64,000 nt of DNA from Rikenellaceae bacterium (GTDB lineage Bacteria; Bacteroidota; Bacteroidia; Bacteroidales; Rikenellaceae), in assembly GCA_015059845.1 (NCBI GenBank), contig SUZR01000009.1, positions 1 to 64,000 on the forward strand, in the 5' to 3' direction. The notes beneath the pieces are model-generated. The model searched no databases, was not told where the DNA came from, and worked only from the letters and a program-made list of their open reading frames with translations. Positions 51,832 through 60,257 of the stretch are shown here, one piece after another. Both the position numbers and the translations under genes were made by a program. The stretch's first letter is position 1, and every line of letters starts with the position of its first letter.

Positions 51832-51863
51832 TTTGGCTTTTGAATTTATTTTACGTATCTTTG
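51832..51863 (+). promoter_or_regulatory. rpmB promoter
   Basis: TTTG (51832-51835), 20 bases, TATCTTTG (51856-51863). It shares the context TTTTGAATT...CGTATCTTTGCGC with the rpsP promoter, including a second TTTTG 13 bases before the -7 box. Confidence 0.85.
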
Positions 51864-51907
51864 CGCACCCTTATTGTGAGGGAATAGAAACTAAAACGTA
51901 AAAAACA

Positions 51908-52141
51908 ATGAGAGTTTGCGAGATTACAGGTAAAACTGCTGTAGTGGGTAACAATGTTTCTCACTCAAACCGCAAGACCAAGCGCAAGTTCAACACCAAC
52001 TTGAAGACAAAGCGTTTCTGGTCTGAGGAGGAGGGCCGTTGGTTTACACTGAAGGTAACAACTGCCGGTATGAAAACTATTAACAAGAAGGGCTTGGCTG
52101 CCGCTTTGAAAGAGGCCGCTGCTCCTAAGAAGGTTTACTAA
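51908..52141 (+). CDS. rpmB: Large ribosomal subunit protein bL28
   Basis: 77 residues. Starts [20 protein letters not shown] with the family block [16 protein letters not shown]. First gene of rpmB-rpmG-DUF4295, with 17 bases before rpmG. Confidence 0.97.
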   Translation: MRVCEITGKTAVVGNNVSHSNRKTKRKFNTNLKTKRFWSEEEGRWFTLKVTTAGMKTINKKGLAAALKEAAAPKKVY

Positions 52142-52158
52142 AAATTTATTGAGGACAA

Positions 52159-52341
52159 ATGGCAAAGAAAGGTAACAGAGTTCAGGTGATCCTTGAGTGC
52201 ACCGAGCAGAAGGAGTCAGGCGTTGCAGGTATGTCACGCTACATCACCACAAAGAACAAGAAGAACACACCCGATCGTTTGGAGCGTAAGAAGTACAATC
52301 CTTACTTGAAGAAGGTTACAGTACATCGTGAAATTAAGTAA
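52159..52341 (+). CDS. rpmG: Large ribosomal subunit protein bL33
   Basis: 60 residues. [32 protein letters not shown] and [17 protein letters not shown] are typical of bL33. Only one possible zinc cysteine remains (Cys14), so it is the zinc-independent form. Confidence 0.97.
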   Translation: MAKKGNRVQVILECTEQKESGVAGMSRYITTKNKKNTPDRLERKKYNPYLKKVTVHREIK

Positions 52342-52354
52342 TTTAGTGTAAGTT

Positions 52355-52513
52355 ATGGCAAAGAAAGTAGTTGCAACCCTTAAGACGGGTACCAACAAGA
52401 AGTACACCAAGTGCATCAAGATGGTGAAATCAGAGAAGACCGGTGCTTACATCTTCAAGAGCCAGAATATTCTTGAGGAGGCTGACATCAAGGCTTACTT
52501 CGCTGAGAAATAG
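52355..52513 (+). CDS. DUF4295 small ribosome-associated protein
   Basis: 52 residues (MAKKVVATLKTGTNKK ... ADIKAYFAEK), starting 13 bases after rpmG. It is a lysine-rich Bacteroidetes-specific family always found next to rpmG. A new large-subunit protein, bL38, has been described in the Flavobacterium johnsoniae ribosome; I believe this family corresponds to it, but I am not certain. The strong terminator follows at 52542. Confidence 0.88.
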   Translation: MAKKVVATLKTGTNKKYTKCIKMVKSEKTGAYIFKSQNILEEADIKAYFAEK

Positions 52514-52541
52514 TTTTGCATTAAACCCAAAAGTTTAATAC

Positions 52542-52576
52542 AAAAAAGGCGCTTCCAATATGGAGGCGCCTTTTTT
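52542..52576. terminator. Bidirectional terminator after DUF4295
   Basis: AAAAAAGGCGCTTCCA (52542-52557) pairs with TGGAGGCGCCTTTTTT (52561-52576) with one wobble. It ends both the ribosomal protein unit and the convergent surface lipoprotein unit. Confidence 0.95.
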
Positions 52577-52585
52577 GTGTGCTAA

Positions 52586-54544
52586 TTATTCGCTTGCAGG
52601 AGGAGTACCAACAGCAATGCGATCAGTACCCATTATCTGGCCCCAACTTTCTGCCACATCATAAGCAGCCTTAACATCTGCATTAGGAACATAGAACATA
52701 AATCCCTCATTATCATATGGCATCGGATGGCCCATTGTCGGATTCTCAACTTTTAATATTTTATCCGATAGGGAATAGACTGCCTTAAGGTTTGTACAGC
52801 CTACAAAAACTCCACCACCCAAATCTCCTGAACCTGCCACAGGGGTTCCTACTCCACCATATTCATCAGCTTCAGCTTCATCTGTACTTCCAGCAAATGC
52901 TTCATTTGTGGTGGCTTCTACATCAGTCAAACTTGCAGGCAAAATTATACTTGTTAGACTTGTGCAATTACGGAATGAATAATTAAAAATAAGTCTCAAC
53001 TTTGAATTTTCGGCAAACTTCACATCCTCAAGACTCTCACATCCTTCAAATACACACTCCTCAATCTCCTCTACATTTGCAGGAATTATGATACTTTTCA
53101 AAGATTTACAATTTTCGAATGAATAGTTACCCAGTTCCACTATATTCTCACTCAAAACAACCTCCTCAAGATGTTCACAACCAGAGAAAGTACTATTCAA
53201 TCCTCCTGTAACACTATTTGGGATAACCACCTTCTTAAGATTAGTCTCTGCAAATGCTCCAAAACCAATTCTTTCTACCCCTAAAGGAATATTTACACTC
53301 TCCAAACCTGACAATCCAAAAGATAGTTGACCAAGCACTTTAACTCCTATGGGAATATCAATACTTTTTAAACTTGAGCATCCACCAAATGCACCCATAC
53401 CAATAGCTTTAAGAGTTGATGGCAATTTAACACTCTCAAGGCTTGTACAATATGCCAATGCTCCGAATCCCAACTCCTCTACACCTTCGGGAATGACAAT
53501 ACTCTTTATGTTCATACGAGTCTTAAGATTAGTGTCATCTTGATTGGTAGGTTGCAGGTTTTCTTCATCGATTTCTATAGGTAAGAAATTTTCTAAACTA
53601 ATAGGTTCACCCTCCTCAAAATCAATAATTTCACTTTCGCCATCACTGTAATAGCACCATACCTGATTACTTTGAATTGTTTCCAACTCTAATGCAGGCT
53701 CAAATGACTGTACCTTGCTACGCTCGATAGTGACCGAGCTATCAACAGATTTCTCGGTTACAATTCCGTTTGTATCGGTAATGGTAATTGTAAAACCTTT
53801 TTCAAAAGTGATAGCAGGCACTACAATCCAAAATTTAGTAGGATTGTCGGCATCTTCGCTCAACAAAACACCATCATCACCGCAATCGAGTGTAAGAATC
53901 TCGGTTGCATCATCCGCAAAGGTTATTGTAGGCTCCTGCCCGTGGGCCGCAGTGATTTTCGATGCACCAGCCAGTTTCTCGCCATTATTACCCTTAAACT
54001 CTATGTTCATTACTTTTACACCTGTGCCATAAAGCGGGAACTCAAAACAACTGCCGAGATTTTTGAATGCCAAGAATTTATCATCAACACCATCTGTAAC
54101 GGCTACCATAAGGTTGGCGCCAAGTCCGAACGAGTTCTCTGCATATGCTTGAGTAGTGGGTACAATATATGATATTGTGCCATCGTATGCGATAGATGTG
54201 TTTTTATCGTAGGGATATACGGCATAATTAGTAGGCATCGACCAAGCTGTATGGTATCCAACAGGTTTTACAACATCGAACTCACCACAATTATCGCCCG
54301 TTTCACCCAGAAACTTATATTGCAGCGGATAAGTATTGCCATCAAAAATAGTAATACGGTCATCTTCCGTCCAATAAAGTTTGTAATTAACATCTGCGAA
54401 TATACGAGACCCTGCGGTCTCCGTAGCGGCATAGAATTTAGAAAATTCTTGCTGTTGATCTTGAGCAGATAGCTCTTCTCTCTCTTTTGTACAGCTCATC
54501 ATCATCACAAATGACAATAGAGCCAATGTAAAAACATTTCTCAT
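52586..54544 (-). CDS. Surface lipoprotein: fimbrillin-like N-terminus with BspA-type leucine-rich repeats
   Basis: 652 residues from the ATG at 54544 (a longer frame adds ten residues without a signal start). Lipobox MMSC (Cys18). Residues 25-310 look like the fimbrillin/Mfa-like sandwich (YWTEDDRITIFDGNTYPLQY, NYAVYPYDKNTSIAYDG). Then six or seven LRR_5 (BspA) repeats of about 23 residues (about 340-540; for example SLKSIIIPANVEEIEECVFEGC), and a C-terminal domain ending in GTPPASE. Such proteins bind host or bacterial surfaces. AT-richer than the ribosomal and ftsY genes around it. Confidence 0.82.
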   Translation of the reverse strand: MRNVFTLALLSFVMMMSCTKEREELSAQDQQQEFSKFYAATETAGSRIFADVNYKLYWTEDDRITIFDGNTYPLQYKFLGETGDNCGEFDVVKPVGYHTAWSMPTNYAVYPYDKNTSIAYDGTISYIVPTTQAYAENSFGLGANLMVAVTDGVDDKFLAFKNLGSCFEFPLYGTGVKVMNIEFKGNNGEKLAGASKITAAHGQEPTITFADDATEILTLDCGDDGVLLSEDADNPTKFWIVVPAITFEKGFTITITDTNGIVTEKSVDSSVTIERSKVQSFEPALELETIQSNQVWCYYSDGESEIIDFEEGEPISLENFLPIEIDEENLQPTNQDDTNLKTRMNIKSIVIPEGVEELGFGALAYCTSLESVKLPSTLKAIGMGAFGGCSSLKSIDIPIGVKVLGQLSFGLSGLESVNIPLGVERIGFGAFAETNLKKVVIPNSVTGGLNSTFSGCEHLEEVVLSENIVELGNYSFENCKSLKSIIIPANVEEIEECVFEGCESLEDVKFAENSKLRLIFNYSFRNCTSLTSIILPASLTDVEATTNEAFAGSTDEAEADEYGGVGTPVAGSGDLGGGVFVGCTNLKAVYSLSDKILKVENPTMGHPMPYDNEGFMFYVPNADVKAAYDVAESWGQIMGTDRIAVGTPPASE

Positions 54545-54567
54545 AAGATATAATTTTGATTGATAGT

Positions 54568-54684
54568 TTACCAAGTCATATCGTCCTTTTTGTCGTATCC
54601 CTCCAATTGAGTTTGTGCAAATCCTTTCTCGATTGCCACCTCAATAATCTCGATTTCGGGCGCAATGTAGTTTTGTTTCTCCAT
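54568..54684 (-). CDS. 38-residue peptide gene upstream of the surface lipoprotein
   Basis: The frame starts at the ATG at 54684 and encodes a 38-residue acidic peptide beginning MEKQNYIAPEIEIIEVAIEK, then GFAQTQLEGYDKKDDMTW. It ends 23 bases before the lipoprotein start. Similar short proteins (a PEIEIIEV-like start, a GFAxS segment and a C-terminal Trp or aromatic residue) are, from memory, common just upstream of surface protein genes in Bacteroidales; I cannot name a family. No signal peptide is seen. Codon-level check: no stop or frameshift. Confidence 0.65.
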   Translation of the reverse strand: MEKQNYIAPEIEIIEVAIEKGFAQTQLEGYDKKDDMTW

Positions 54685-55010
54685 AGTAAGATTATATGTT
54701 AAAATTCATCTTACTATCAGACTCCTTGATAGTAGTGCTTGGGGGATTATAAAACAAGACAGTGTGGAGTCCATTTCGTTCATCTGTTAGAAGGTTGTGG
54801 AAAGACCTTGACTGAAATAAACGATGCAATACCCCACACCTGAATAGATATGGGGATAAGACACAAGAAATGTGTCCTGCCATATACTAAACAAGAAATG
54901 AGTGTTGTTCGTTAATCCTTTCAGTCTTGAAAACTTCCACATTTTCTAACAAGGAGTGCGCGAAAACACTTTCTATAAAATATGTCTGCCGAGAGCACGC
55001 CCTCGACGAT
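54685..55010 (-). promoter_or_regulatory. Long structured leader of the peptide/lipoprotein unit
   Basis: From the promoter at 55012-55042 to the peptide ATG is about 320 bases with no gene. It holds hairpins ACTATCA/TGATAGT (54713-54719/54727-54733), GACACA/TGTGTC (54860-54865/54871-54876) and a longer-range GTGTGG/CCACAC pair (54762-54767/54834-54839). A cis-regulatory RNA is possible. Confidence 0.4.
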
Positions 55011-55011
55011 A

Positions 55012-55042
55012 CAAAGTTAAAAAACTTTCGCAAAACAAACAA
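55012..55042 (-). promoter_or_regulatory. Promoter of the peptide/lipoprotein unit
   Basis: On the minus strand: TTG (55042-55040), 20 bases, TAACTTTG (55019-55012). Confidence 0.65.
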
Positions 55043-55077
55043 CACTCGCGGTGGGGAATTGCCCTATAATATTATTA

Positions 55078-55109
55078 TTTGGTATTATCCTCAAAAAATC
55101 ATAACTTTG
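55078..55109 (+). promoter_or_regulatory. ftsY promoter
   Basis: TTTG (55078-55081), 20 bases, TAACTTTG (55102-55109). It lies about 50 bases before the ftsY ATG and shows that ftsY is no longer driven by the rpmB promoter. Confidence 0.75.
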
Positions 55110-55158
55110 CGTGATAATATGCCTGTCGGAATGGGCGGGCGCAAAACAGAAAAAGATT

Positions 55159-56196
55159 ATGGGATTTTTTGACCTTTTTAAGAAGAAAAAAGATACTGCA
55201 GCGCCCGCAGCAACACCCGAGCAGCAGGCCGTAGAGGCGCAGGAGGTTGCTCGTGAGGAGCAGGCGCAGACGCAGGAGCTGGCCGAGGGCTTGCAGAAGA
55301 CCAAGACGGGTTTCTTCTCGAAGCTGGCACGCGCCGTAGCGGGTCGCTCGACCGTAGATGCCGATGTGTTGGATGATTTGGAGGAGGTGCTTATCACCTC
55401 GGATGTGGGCGTGGAGACCACCGTCAAGATTATCAACCACATCGAGGAGCGCATCGCACGCGACAAGTATATGAACACCTCGGAGCTGAACGCCATCCTG
55501 CGTGACGAGATTGCGCAGCTGATGGAGCAATCGCACTCGTCGCAGAAGGATTTTGGTCTGGAGGTGCAGGAGGGCACGCCCTACGTTATGATGGTTGTGG
55601 GTGTGAACGGTGCCGGTAAGACCACCACAATCGGTAAGTTGGCTGCACAACTCACAAAGGCGGGTCGCAAGGTATATATCGGTGCTGCCGACACGTTCCG
55701 CGCGGCGGCTATCGACCAGCTGGCCGTATGGGCCGAGCGCGCAGGTGCTACGATGATTCGTCAGGAGATGGGCTCAGACCCCGCATCGGTGGCTTACGAT
55801 ACGCTGAAGTCGGCCGTGGCGAATGGTGCGGATGTGGTGTTGATTGACACCGCAGGTCGTCTGCACAATAAGATTGGCTTGATGAACGAGCTGACGAAGA
55901 TTCGCAACGTGATGGCGAAGGTTATTCCCAATGCACCACACGAGGTGATGCTCGTCTTGGACGGCTCAACGGGACAGAACGCCTTTGAGCAGGCACGCCA
56001 GTTTACGCAGGCTACGCAGGTTACATCGCTCACAATCACCAAGCTGGACGGCACGGCTAAGGGCGGTGTTGTGATTGGTATCAGCGACCAGTTCCATATT
56101 CCCGTACGTTATATCGGTATCGGCGAGGGCATCGACCAGCTGAAGATGTTCGACCGCCACCAATTTGTTGACGCCCTTTTCGGGGAGCAGAAGTAG
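55159..56196 (+). CDS. ftsY: Signal recognition particle receptor FtsY
   Basis: 345 residues from the ATG at 55159 ([12 protein letters not shown]); the longer frame begins inside the promoter. FtsY docks ribosome-SRP complexes at the membrane by GTPase pairing with Ffh. A short Ala/Glu-rich A-domain, the N domain (about 55-130) and the G domain with P-loop [15 protein letters not shown] (about 147-161), [20 protein letters not shown] and [10 protein letters not shown] are all complete. The methyltransferase gene starts 3 bases after its stop. Confidence 0.96.
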   Translation: MGFFDLFKKKKDTAAPAATPEQQAVEAQEVAREEQAQTQELAEGLQKTKTGFFSKLARAVAGRSTVDADVLDDLEEVLITSDVGVETTVKIINHIEERIARDKYMNTSELNAILRDEIAQLMEQSHSSQKDFGLEVQEGTPYVMMVVGVNGAGKTTTIGKLAAQLTKAGRKVYIGAADTFRAAAIDQLAVWAERAGATMIRQEMGSDPASVAYDTLKSAVANGADVVLIDTAGRLHNKIGLMNELTKIRNVMAKVIPNAPHEVMLVLDGSTGQNAFEQARQFTQATQVTSLTITKLDGTAKGGVVIGISDQFHIPVRYIGIGEGIDQLKMFDRHQFVDALFGEQK

Positions 56197-56199
56197 CAT

Positions 56200-57414
56200 A
56201 TGCAAATCAATAAACAAAATATAATCAGCCAAATATTGCGAGGTACTAACGACCAAATAACATCAACGGACCTCGCAATAATGACTCATTACATATATAA
56301 TCCTAATCAAAAATTATATTCGACAGCAAACAAAGATTGCGAAAAGAAACTTATATCTAAATTTTCATCTTCTAAGGTAGATGTTATAGAATGCATATAC
56401 AAAGAGATGAGAAATGCTCCATTCTTTAATGAAACAAATAATCGATTTACTTTCATTGATTTATTTGCAGGCATTGGGGGTTTTCGCATTGCTTTACAGA
56501 ATTTAGGAGGAAAATGCGTATATTCTTCCGAGTGGGACAAATTTGCACAACGTACATATTTTACAAATTTTGGGGAGGTACCTTTTGGCGACATCACGTT
56601 AGAAGAAACAAAGCAATTTATACCGAATAATTTTGATGTATTATGTGCAGGATTTCCTTGCCAAGCATTTTCTCTTGCAGGCAAGAAGAGAGGCTTTGAA
56701 GAGACTCGTGGTACATTATTTTTCGACGTAGCAGAGATCATTAAGCGCAAGCGTCCTAAAGCTTTCTTTTTAGAAAATGTTAAAGGCCTAAAAATACACG
56801 ATAAAGGAAAAACGTTAGAGGTCATCTTAAATACATTAAGAGAATTGGGATACTTTGTACCAGAGCCAGAGATTATCAATGCTATGGACTTTGGAGTTCC
56901 CCAACATCGTGAGCGTATATACATTGTTGGTTTCCGTGATGATTTAGGAATCAACTCTTTTTCATATCCAAAGCCATCTGGAAAGAAAGTGTGCTTCGCT
57001 GATATTAAAGAAGAAAAAGAGGTAAGTGCTAAATATTATATATCCACTCAATATTTAGCAACACTTAAAGCACATAAGCAACGTCATATAAGCAAAGGAA
57101 ATGGTTTTGGATATGAAATTATTCCTGATGACAAATGCGCAAATGCTATTGTTGTTGGAGGTATGGGCAAAGAAAGAAATCTCGTCATAGACCACAGACT
57201 GACAGATTACACCCCCGTAACAAATATTAAAGGAGAAATCAACAGAGAGGGTATTAGAAAAATGACACCCCGCGAATGGGCAAGATTACAAGGATTTCCT
57301 GACAGCTTCAGAATAGAGGTTGCCGATGCATCTGCATATAAGCAATTTGGAAATTCTGTAGCTGTCCCTGCGATAGAAGCTACAGCAAAGCAAATAATCG
57401 ATAAAATTTTATAG
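56200..57414 (+). CDS. Type II DNA (cytosine-5)-methyltransferase
   Basis: 404 residues. Conserved C5-methylase motifs in order: I (FIDLFAGIGGFRIALQ, about 86), IV with the catalytic Cys154 (GFPCQAFSLAG), VI (FFLENVKGL), VIII (QHRERIYIVGF), X (QFGNSVAVPAIEA). The target-recognition region (about 255-340) is present. An N-terminal extension of about 80 residues precedes motif I. It starts 3 bases after ftsY and lies 2 bases before a probable restriction enzyme gene. Much more AT-rich than ftsY and rimO, so probably acquired horizontally. Confidence 0.95.
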   Translation: MQINKQNIISQILRGTNDQITSTDLAIMTHYIYNPNQKLYSTANKDCEKKLISKFSSSKVDVIECIYKEMRNAPFFNETNNRFTFIDLFAGIGGFRIALQNLGGKCVYSSEWDKFAQRTYFTNFGEVPFGDITLEETKQFIPNNFDVLCAGFPCQAFSLAGKKRGFEETRGTLFFDVAEIIKRKRPKAFFLENVKGLKIHDKGKTLEVILNTLRELGYFVPEPEIINAMDFGVPQHRERIYIVGFRDDLGINSFSYPKPSGKKVCFADIKEEKEVSAKYYISTQYLATLKAHKQRHISKGNGFGYEIIPDDKCANAIVVGGMGKERNLVIDHRLTDYTPVTNIKGEINREGIRKMTPREWARLQGFPDSFRIEVADASAYKQFGNSVAVPAIEATAKQIIDKIL

Positions 57415-57416
57415 CT

Positions 57417-58022
57417 ATGAGCAGTATATTACTTGATTTAGGAATTATAAAGAACGAGACAGCGTCAAGTACCGTTTTCGAATCATTGCTTGATGATAAA
57501 TCCTTTCTTGATGTTGAGTACAATGCTCCAAATGAGTATGTTATGACGTATTGGGAGGCTCTAATGAATCACCCCAAGCACTCAACATTAGCAGGTAATA
57601 TTTTTGAACTGATAATAACAACCCTCTTATATAGAGAGAACTTATTACCTATATACGTTCAGGCTCAAGTAGCATTTGTTCCAAATGTTAGATTTGACGC
57701 ATTGCTCTATAATAAGGAGTTCGGCCCTATTAGCCTATCCCTTAAAACCAGTTTGAGAGAAAGATACAAGCAGGCAGACCTCGAAGCAATTGCATTAAAA
57801 TATGTACATAGAAAGGCTAAATGCCATTTGCTTACAATGCACGAACAAGAAGCTGCAAGTGTAAAGGCTAAAATAAAGTCGGGAGATGTTATTGGATTAG
57901 ATTCTGTAGTTATCTGCTCTAATGATGATATAAATAACCTTATTGCCAATTTGAAAACTCAAACCTTTGAGGTTGCTGGCTCAGTAGAGATTATTACAAG
58001 TCATAATATGGTTGTAAGATAA
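57417..58022 (+). CDS. Probable type II restriction endonuclease
   Basis: 201 residues. Asp94 in VRFDALLYN, then SLSLKTSLRERYKQADLEA with Lys110, gives D-(x13)-S-L-K, a PD-(D/E)xK-like site with Ser in the Glu position, as in some restriction enzymes of the EcoRII-like set. The location right after the methyltransferase (2-base gap) and the same AT-rich base use support the call. Its stop overlaps the rimO ATG by one base (TAATG). Recognition site unknown. Confidence 0.72.
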   Translation: MSSILLDLGIIKNETASSTVFESLLDDKSFLDVEYNAPNEYVMTYWEALMNHPKHSTLAGNIFELIITTLLYRENLLPIYVQAQVAFVPNVRFDALLYNKEFGPISLSLKTSLRERYKQADLEAIALKYVHRKAKCHLLTMHEQEAASVKAKIKSGDVIGLDSVVICSNDDINNLIANLKTQTFEVAGSVEIITSHNMVVR

Positions 58023-59332
58023 TGAAGAAGATAAATGTCATAACCTTAGGTTGCTCGAAGAATACGGTTGATAGCGAGCACTTGATGGCGCAACTCGCAG
58101 CGGCGGGTTACACACTCTCGTTTGACAGCGACCGCACCGACGCAAAGGTGGTGGTTATCAACACCTGCGGATTTATCGGCGACGCCAAGCAGGAGAGCAT
58201 TGAAACAATTCTCGATGCCGTTGCGGCCAAAGAGGCAGGATTAATCGAAAAACTTTTTGTAATCGGCTGCTTGAGTGAACGTTATGCTGACGAATTGCGC
58301 GAGGAGATTCCCGAGGTAGATGACTACTTCGGCGTGAAGGATTGGGCCGACATTGCAGCTACGCTGGGTGCCGAGTACAAGGCCGAGAACCAGACCGAGC
58401 GCGTATTGACAACGCCAAAGCATTATGCCTACCTGAAGATTTCTGAAGGGTGCAACTGGCTTTGTGGCTACTGCGCCATACCGCTGATTCGCGGCAAGCA
58501 CGAGTCAGTGCCGATGGAGCAGGTGCTGGAGGAGGCACGCAAGCTGGCAGCGCGTGGCGTGAAGGAGATTATGGTCATCGCGCAGGATACAACCTACTAC
58601 GGCATTGACCTCTACGGTCGCCGCCGCTTGGCCGACCTTCTGACCGAGTTATGCCGCATCGAGGGTATTGAGTGGATACGTCTGCACTACGCCTACCCCG
58701 CCGCCTTCCCCGAGGATGTGATTGAGGTGATGGCACGCGAGCCTAAGATTTGTAAATATCTTGATATTCCCTTCCAGCATATATCAGACAATATGCTCTC
58801 GGCAATGAAGCGCCGCCACACGAAGGCTGAGGCGATGGAGCTTATCGCACGTCTGCGTGAGCGTATTCCCGACATTGCCCTGCGTACTACGCTGCTCGTA
58901 GGTTATCCGGGCGAGACAGCCGAGGATATAGCCGAGCTGGAGCAGTTTGTGCGTGACGTACGCTTTGAGCGTCTGGGCGTATTCCCCTACTCGGAGGAGG
59001 AGGGCACCTACTCGGCAGAGAATCTCAAGGATGACGTCCCGGAGGAGGAGAAGCAACGCCGTGCCGACCGTATTATGCTCATTCAGGAGCAGATAGCCCT
59101 TGAGAACAACCTCTCGCGTGTGGGCCGCACGATGCGCGTTGTGGTCGATTCGCGCCAGGGCGACTACTACGTGGCACGCTCGGAGTACGACTCGCCCGAG
59201 GTGGACCAGGAGATACTCATCCCCGTGGAGCTAAGACAGCTGCGTCGTGGTCACTTCTACGACGTTCGCATCACCGACGCCGAGGGTTACGACCTCTACG
59301 GCGAGGTGATAGCGCCAGCACGTAAAAAGTAG
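58022..59332 (+). CDS. rimO: Ribosomal protein uS12 methylthiotransferase
   Basis: 436 residues, normal length. RimO adds a methylthio group to an Asp of uS12 using two iron-sulfur clusters. N-terminal MTTase domain (VITLGCSKNTVDSEHL, VINTCGFIGDAKQES), radical SAM motif CNWLCGYCAIP (Cys144, 148, 151), and a C-terminal TRAM domain (about 370-435). The start overlaps the restriction gene stop, so rimO translation is now coupled to the acquired pair. Confidence 0.96.
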   Translation: MKKINVITLGCSKNTVDSEHLMAQLAAAGYTLSFDSDRTDAKVVVINTCGFIGDAKQESIETILDAVAAKEAGLIEKLFVIGCLSERYADELREEIPEVDDYFGVKDWADIAATLGAEYKAENQTERVLTTPKHYAYLKISEGCNWLCGYCAIPLIRGKHESVPMEQVLEEARKLAARGVKEIMVIAQDTTYYGIDLYGRRRLADLLTELCRIEGIEWIRLHYAYPAAFPEDVIEVMAREPKICKYLDIPFQHISDNMLSAMKRRHTKAEAMELIARLRERIPDIALRTTLLVGYPGETAEDIAELEQFVRDVRFERLGVFPYSEEEGTYSAENLKDDVPEEEKQRRADRIMLIQEQIALENNLSRVGRTMRVVVDSRQGDYYVARSEYDSPEVDQEILIPVELRQLRRGHFYDVRITDAEGYDLYGEVIAPARKK

Positions 59333-59378
59333 CGGGAATAGAGCTTTTGTGCATTTTAGAGTATCGAAAGGGTCAAAA

Positions 59379-59410
59379 TTTGCTAAAAAGATATTTTATT
59401 TATATCTTTG
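59379..59410 (+). promoter_or_regulatory. Promoter of the coiled-coil protein/zapA unit
   Basis: TTTG (59379-59382), 20 bases, TATCTTTG (59403-59410), 29 bases before the ATG. Confidence 0.8.
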
Positions 59411-59439
59411 AGTGTTAAAAACCGTATTACCACATTCAG

Positions 59440-59736
59440 ATGGCTTGCAAAAGTATCATAACACACATTCAGGCACAGGCCGAGCGAGTGATTGCTCAGC
59501 ACGAAAAGCTGGAGGCCGACTATGCCCAGGTGTGTAAGGAGCGTGATGAGCTGAAGGCCCACGTGCGTGAGCAGGAGGAGCAGCTGCGCGAGCTGAAGGC
59601 CGAGGTGCAGCGTCTGCGTCTGGCCGAGAGTCTGGGTGGTAATGCTACGGATAAAGCTAAATCGCGCGCACGCATCAACCAGTTATTGCGGGAGGTTGAC
59701 AAGTGTATTGCGCTACTGACGAAGGCTTCAAACTAA
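59440..59736 (+). CDS. Small coiled-coil protein upstream of zapA
   Basis: 98 residues, almost all one coiled coil (about 10-66: ERVIAQHEKLEADYAQVCKE, LRELKAEVQRLRL), ending with a helical ARINQLLREVDKCIALL. The position before zapA and the ZapB-like coiled coil suggest a cell-division accessory protein; the sequence alone does not prove it. 26 bases separate it from zapA. Confidence 0.75.
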   Translation: MACKSIITHIQAQAERVIAQHEKLEADYAQVCKERDELKAHVREQEEQLRELKAEVQRLRLAESLGGNATDKAKSRARINQLLREVDKCIALLTKASN

Positions 59737-59762
59737 TAGGACGAAGAATAAAGAGATAGACG

Positions 59763-60098
59763 ATGGCCAAGCAGGAGAAGACAACGCAGAAGATACACCT
59801 ACGCCTTGCAGGTAAGGCATACGGTCTGGAGATAGCCCCCGAGAAGGAGGAGATATACCGTATGGCCGAGCGTGAGGTGAACGCCAGCGTCAACAAATGG
59901 CAAAAGGCTTTCGGAGATAACTTTTCGGTGCAGGATTGTCTGGCTATTGCGGCCTTGCAGCTCTGCATAAACAACATCTCCATCGCCCGCCAAAGCGAGT
60001 TAAGTGACGAGGATACACAGGCATTGGACGCGCTGTCACAGCGTCTGGACAAGCACCTGAACCGTATGCCGCGCACCTCTGCGAAGAACAAAAAATAG
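59763..60098 (+). CDS. zapA: Cell division protein ZapA
   Basis: 111 residues. ZapA bundles FtsZ filaments at the division ring. The N-terminal globular part (KIHLRLAGKAYGLEIAPEKEEIYRMAEREVNA) and the C-terminal helix are present; slightly longer than E. coli ZapA at the C-terminus (RMPRTSAKNKK tail). It follows the coiled-coil gene and precedes the probable small RNA. Confidence 0.88.
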   Translation: MAKQEKTTQKIHLRLAGKAYGLEIAPEKEEIYRMAEREVNASVNKWQKAFGDNFSVQDCLAIAALQLCINNISIARQSELSDEDTQALDALSQRLDKHLNRMPRTSAKNKK

Positions 60099-60243
60099 AT
60101 GAGAGAAGGGGGGGCAACGAAAGTAAGCCATACGGAGGAACTCGCTTAAAAGGCAGAACCAACGAGGCGTACGAAATTCGAAGCCGAAGAGGCAACCCCA
60201 AAAAGTTCTTTACATAAAAAATCTACCCGCATAGATTTCCTTA

Positions 60244-60251
60244 TAGCTTTG
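60244..60251 (+). promoter_or_regulatory. -7 box of the zapA-rny intergenic RNA
   Basis: TAGCTTTG, with the inverted repeat AAATCTA (60219-60225) / TAGATTT (60232-60238) just upstream, overlapping the place of the -33 element. Transcription would start near 60258. Confidence 0.55.
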
Positions 60252-60257
60252 CGAAAC

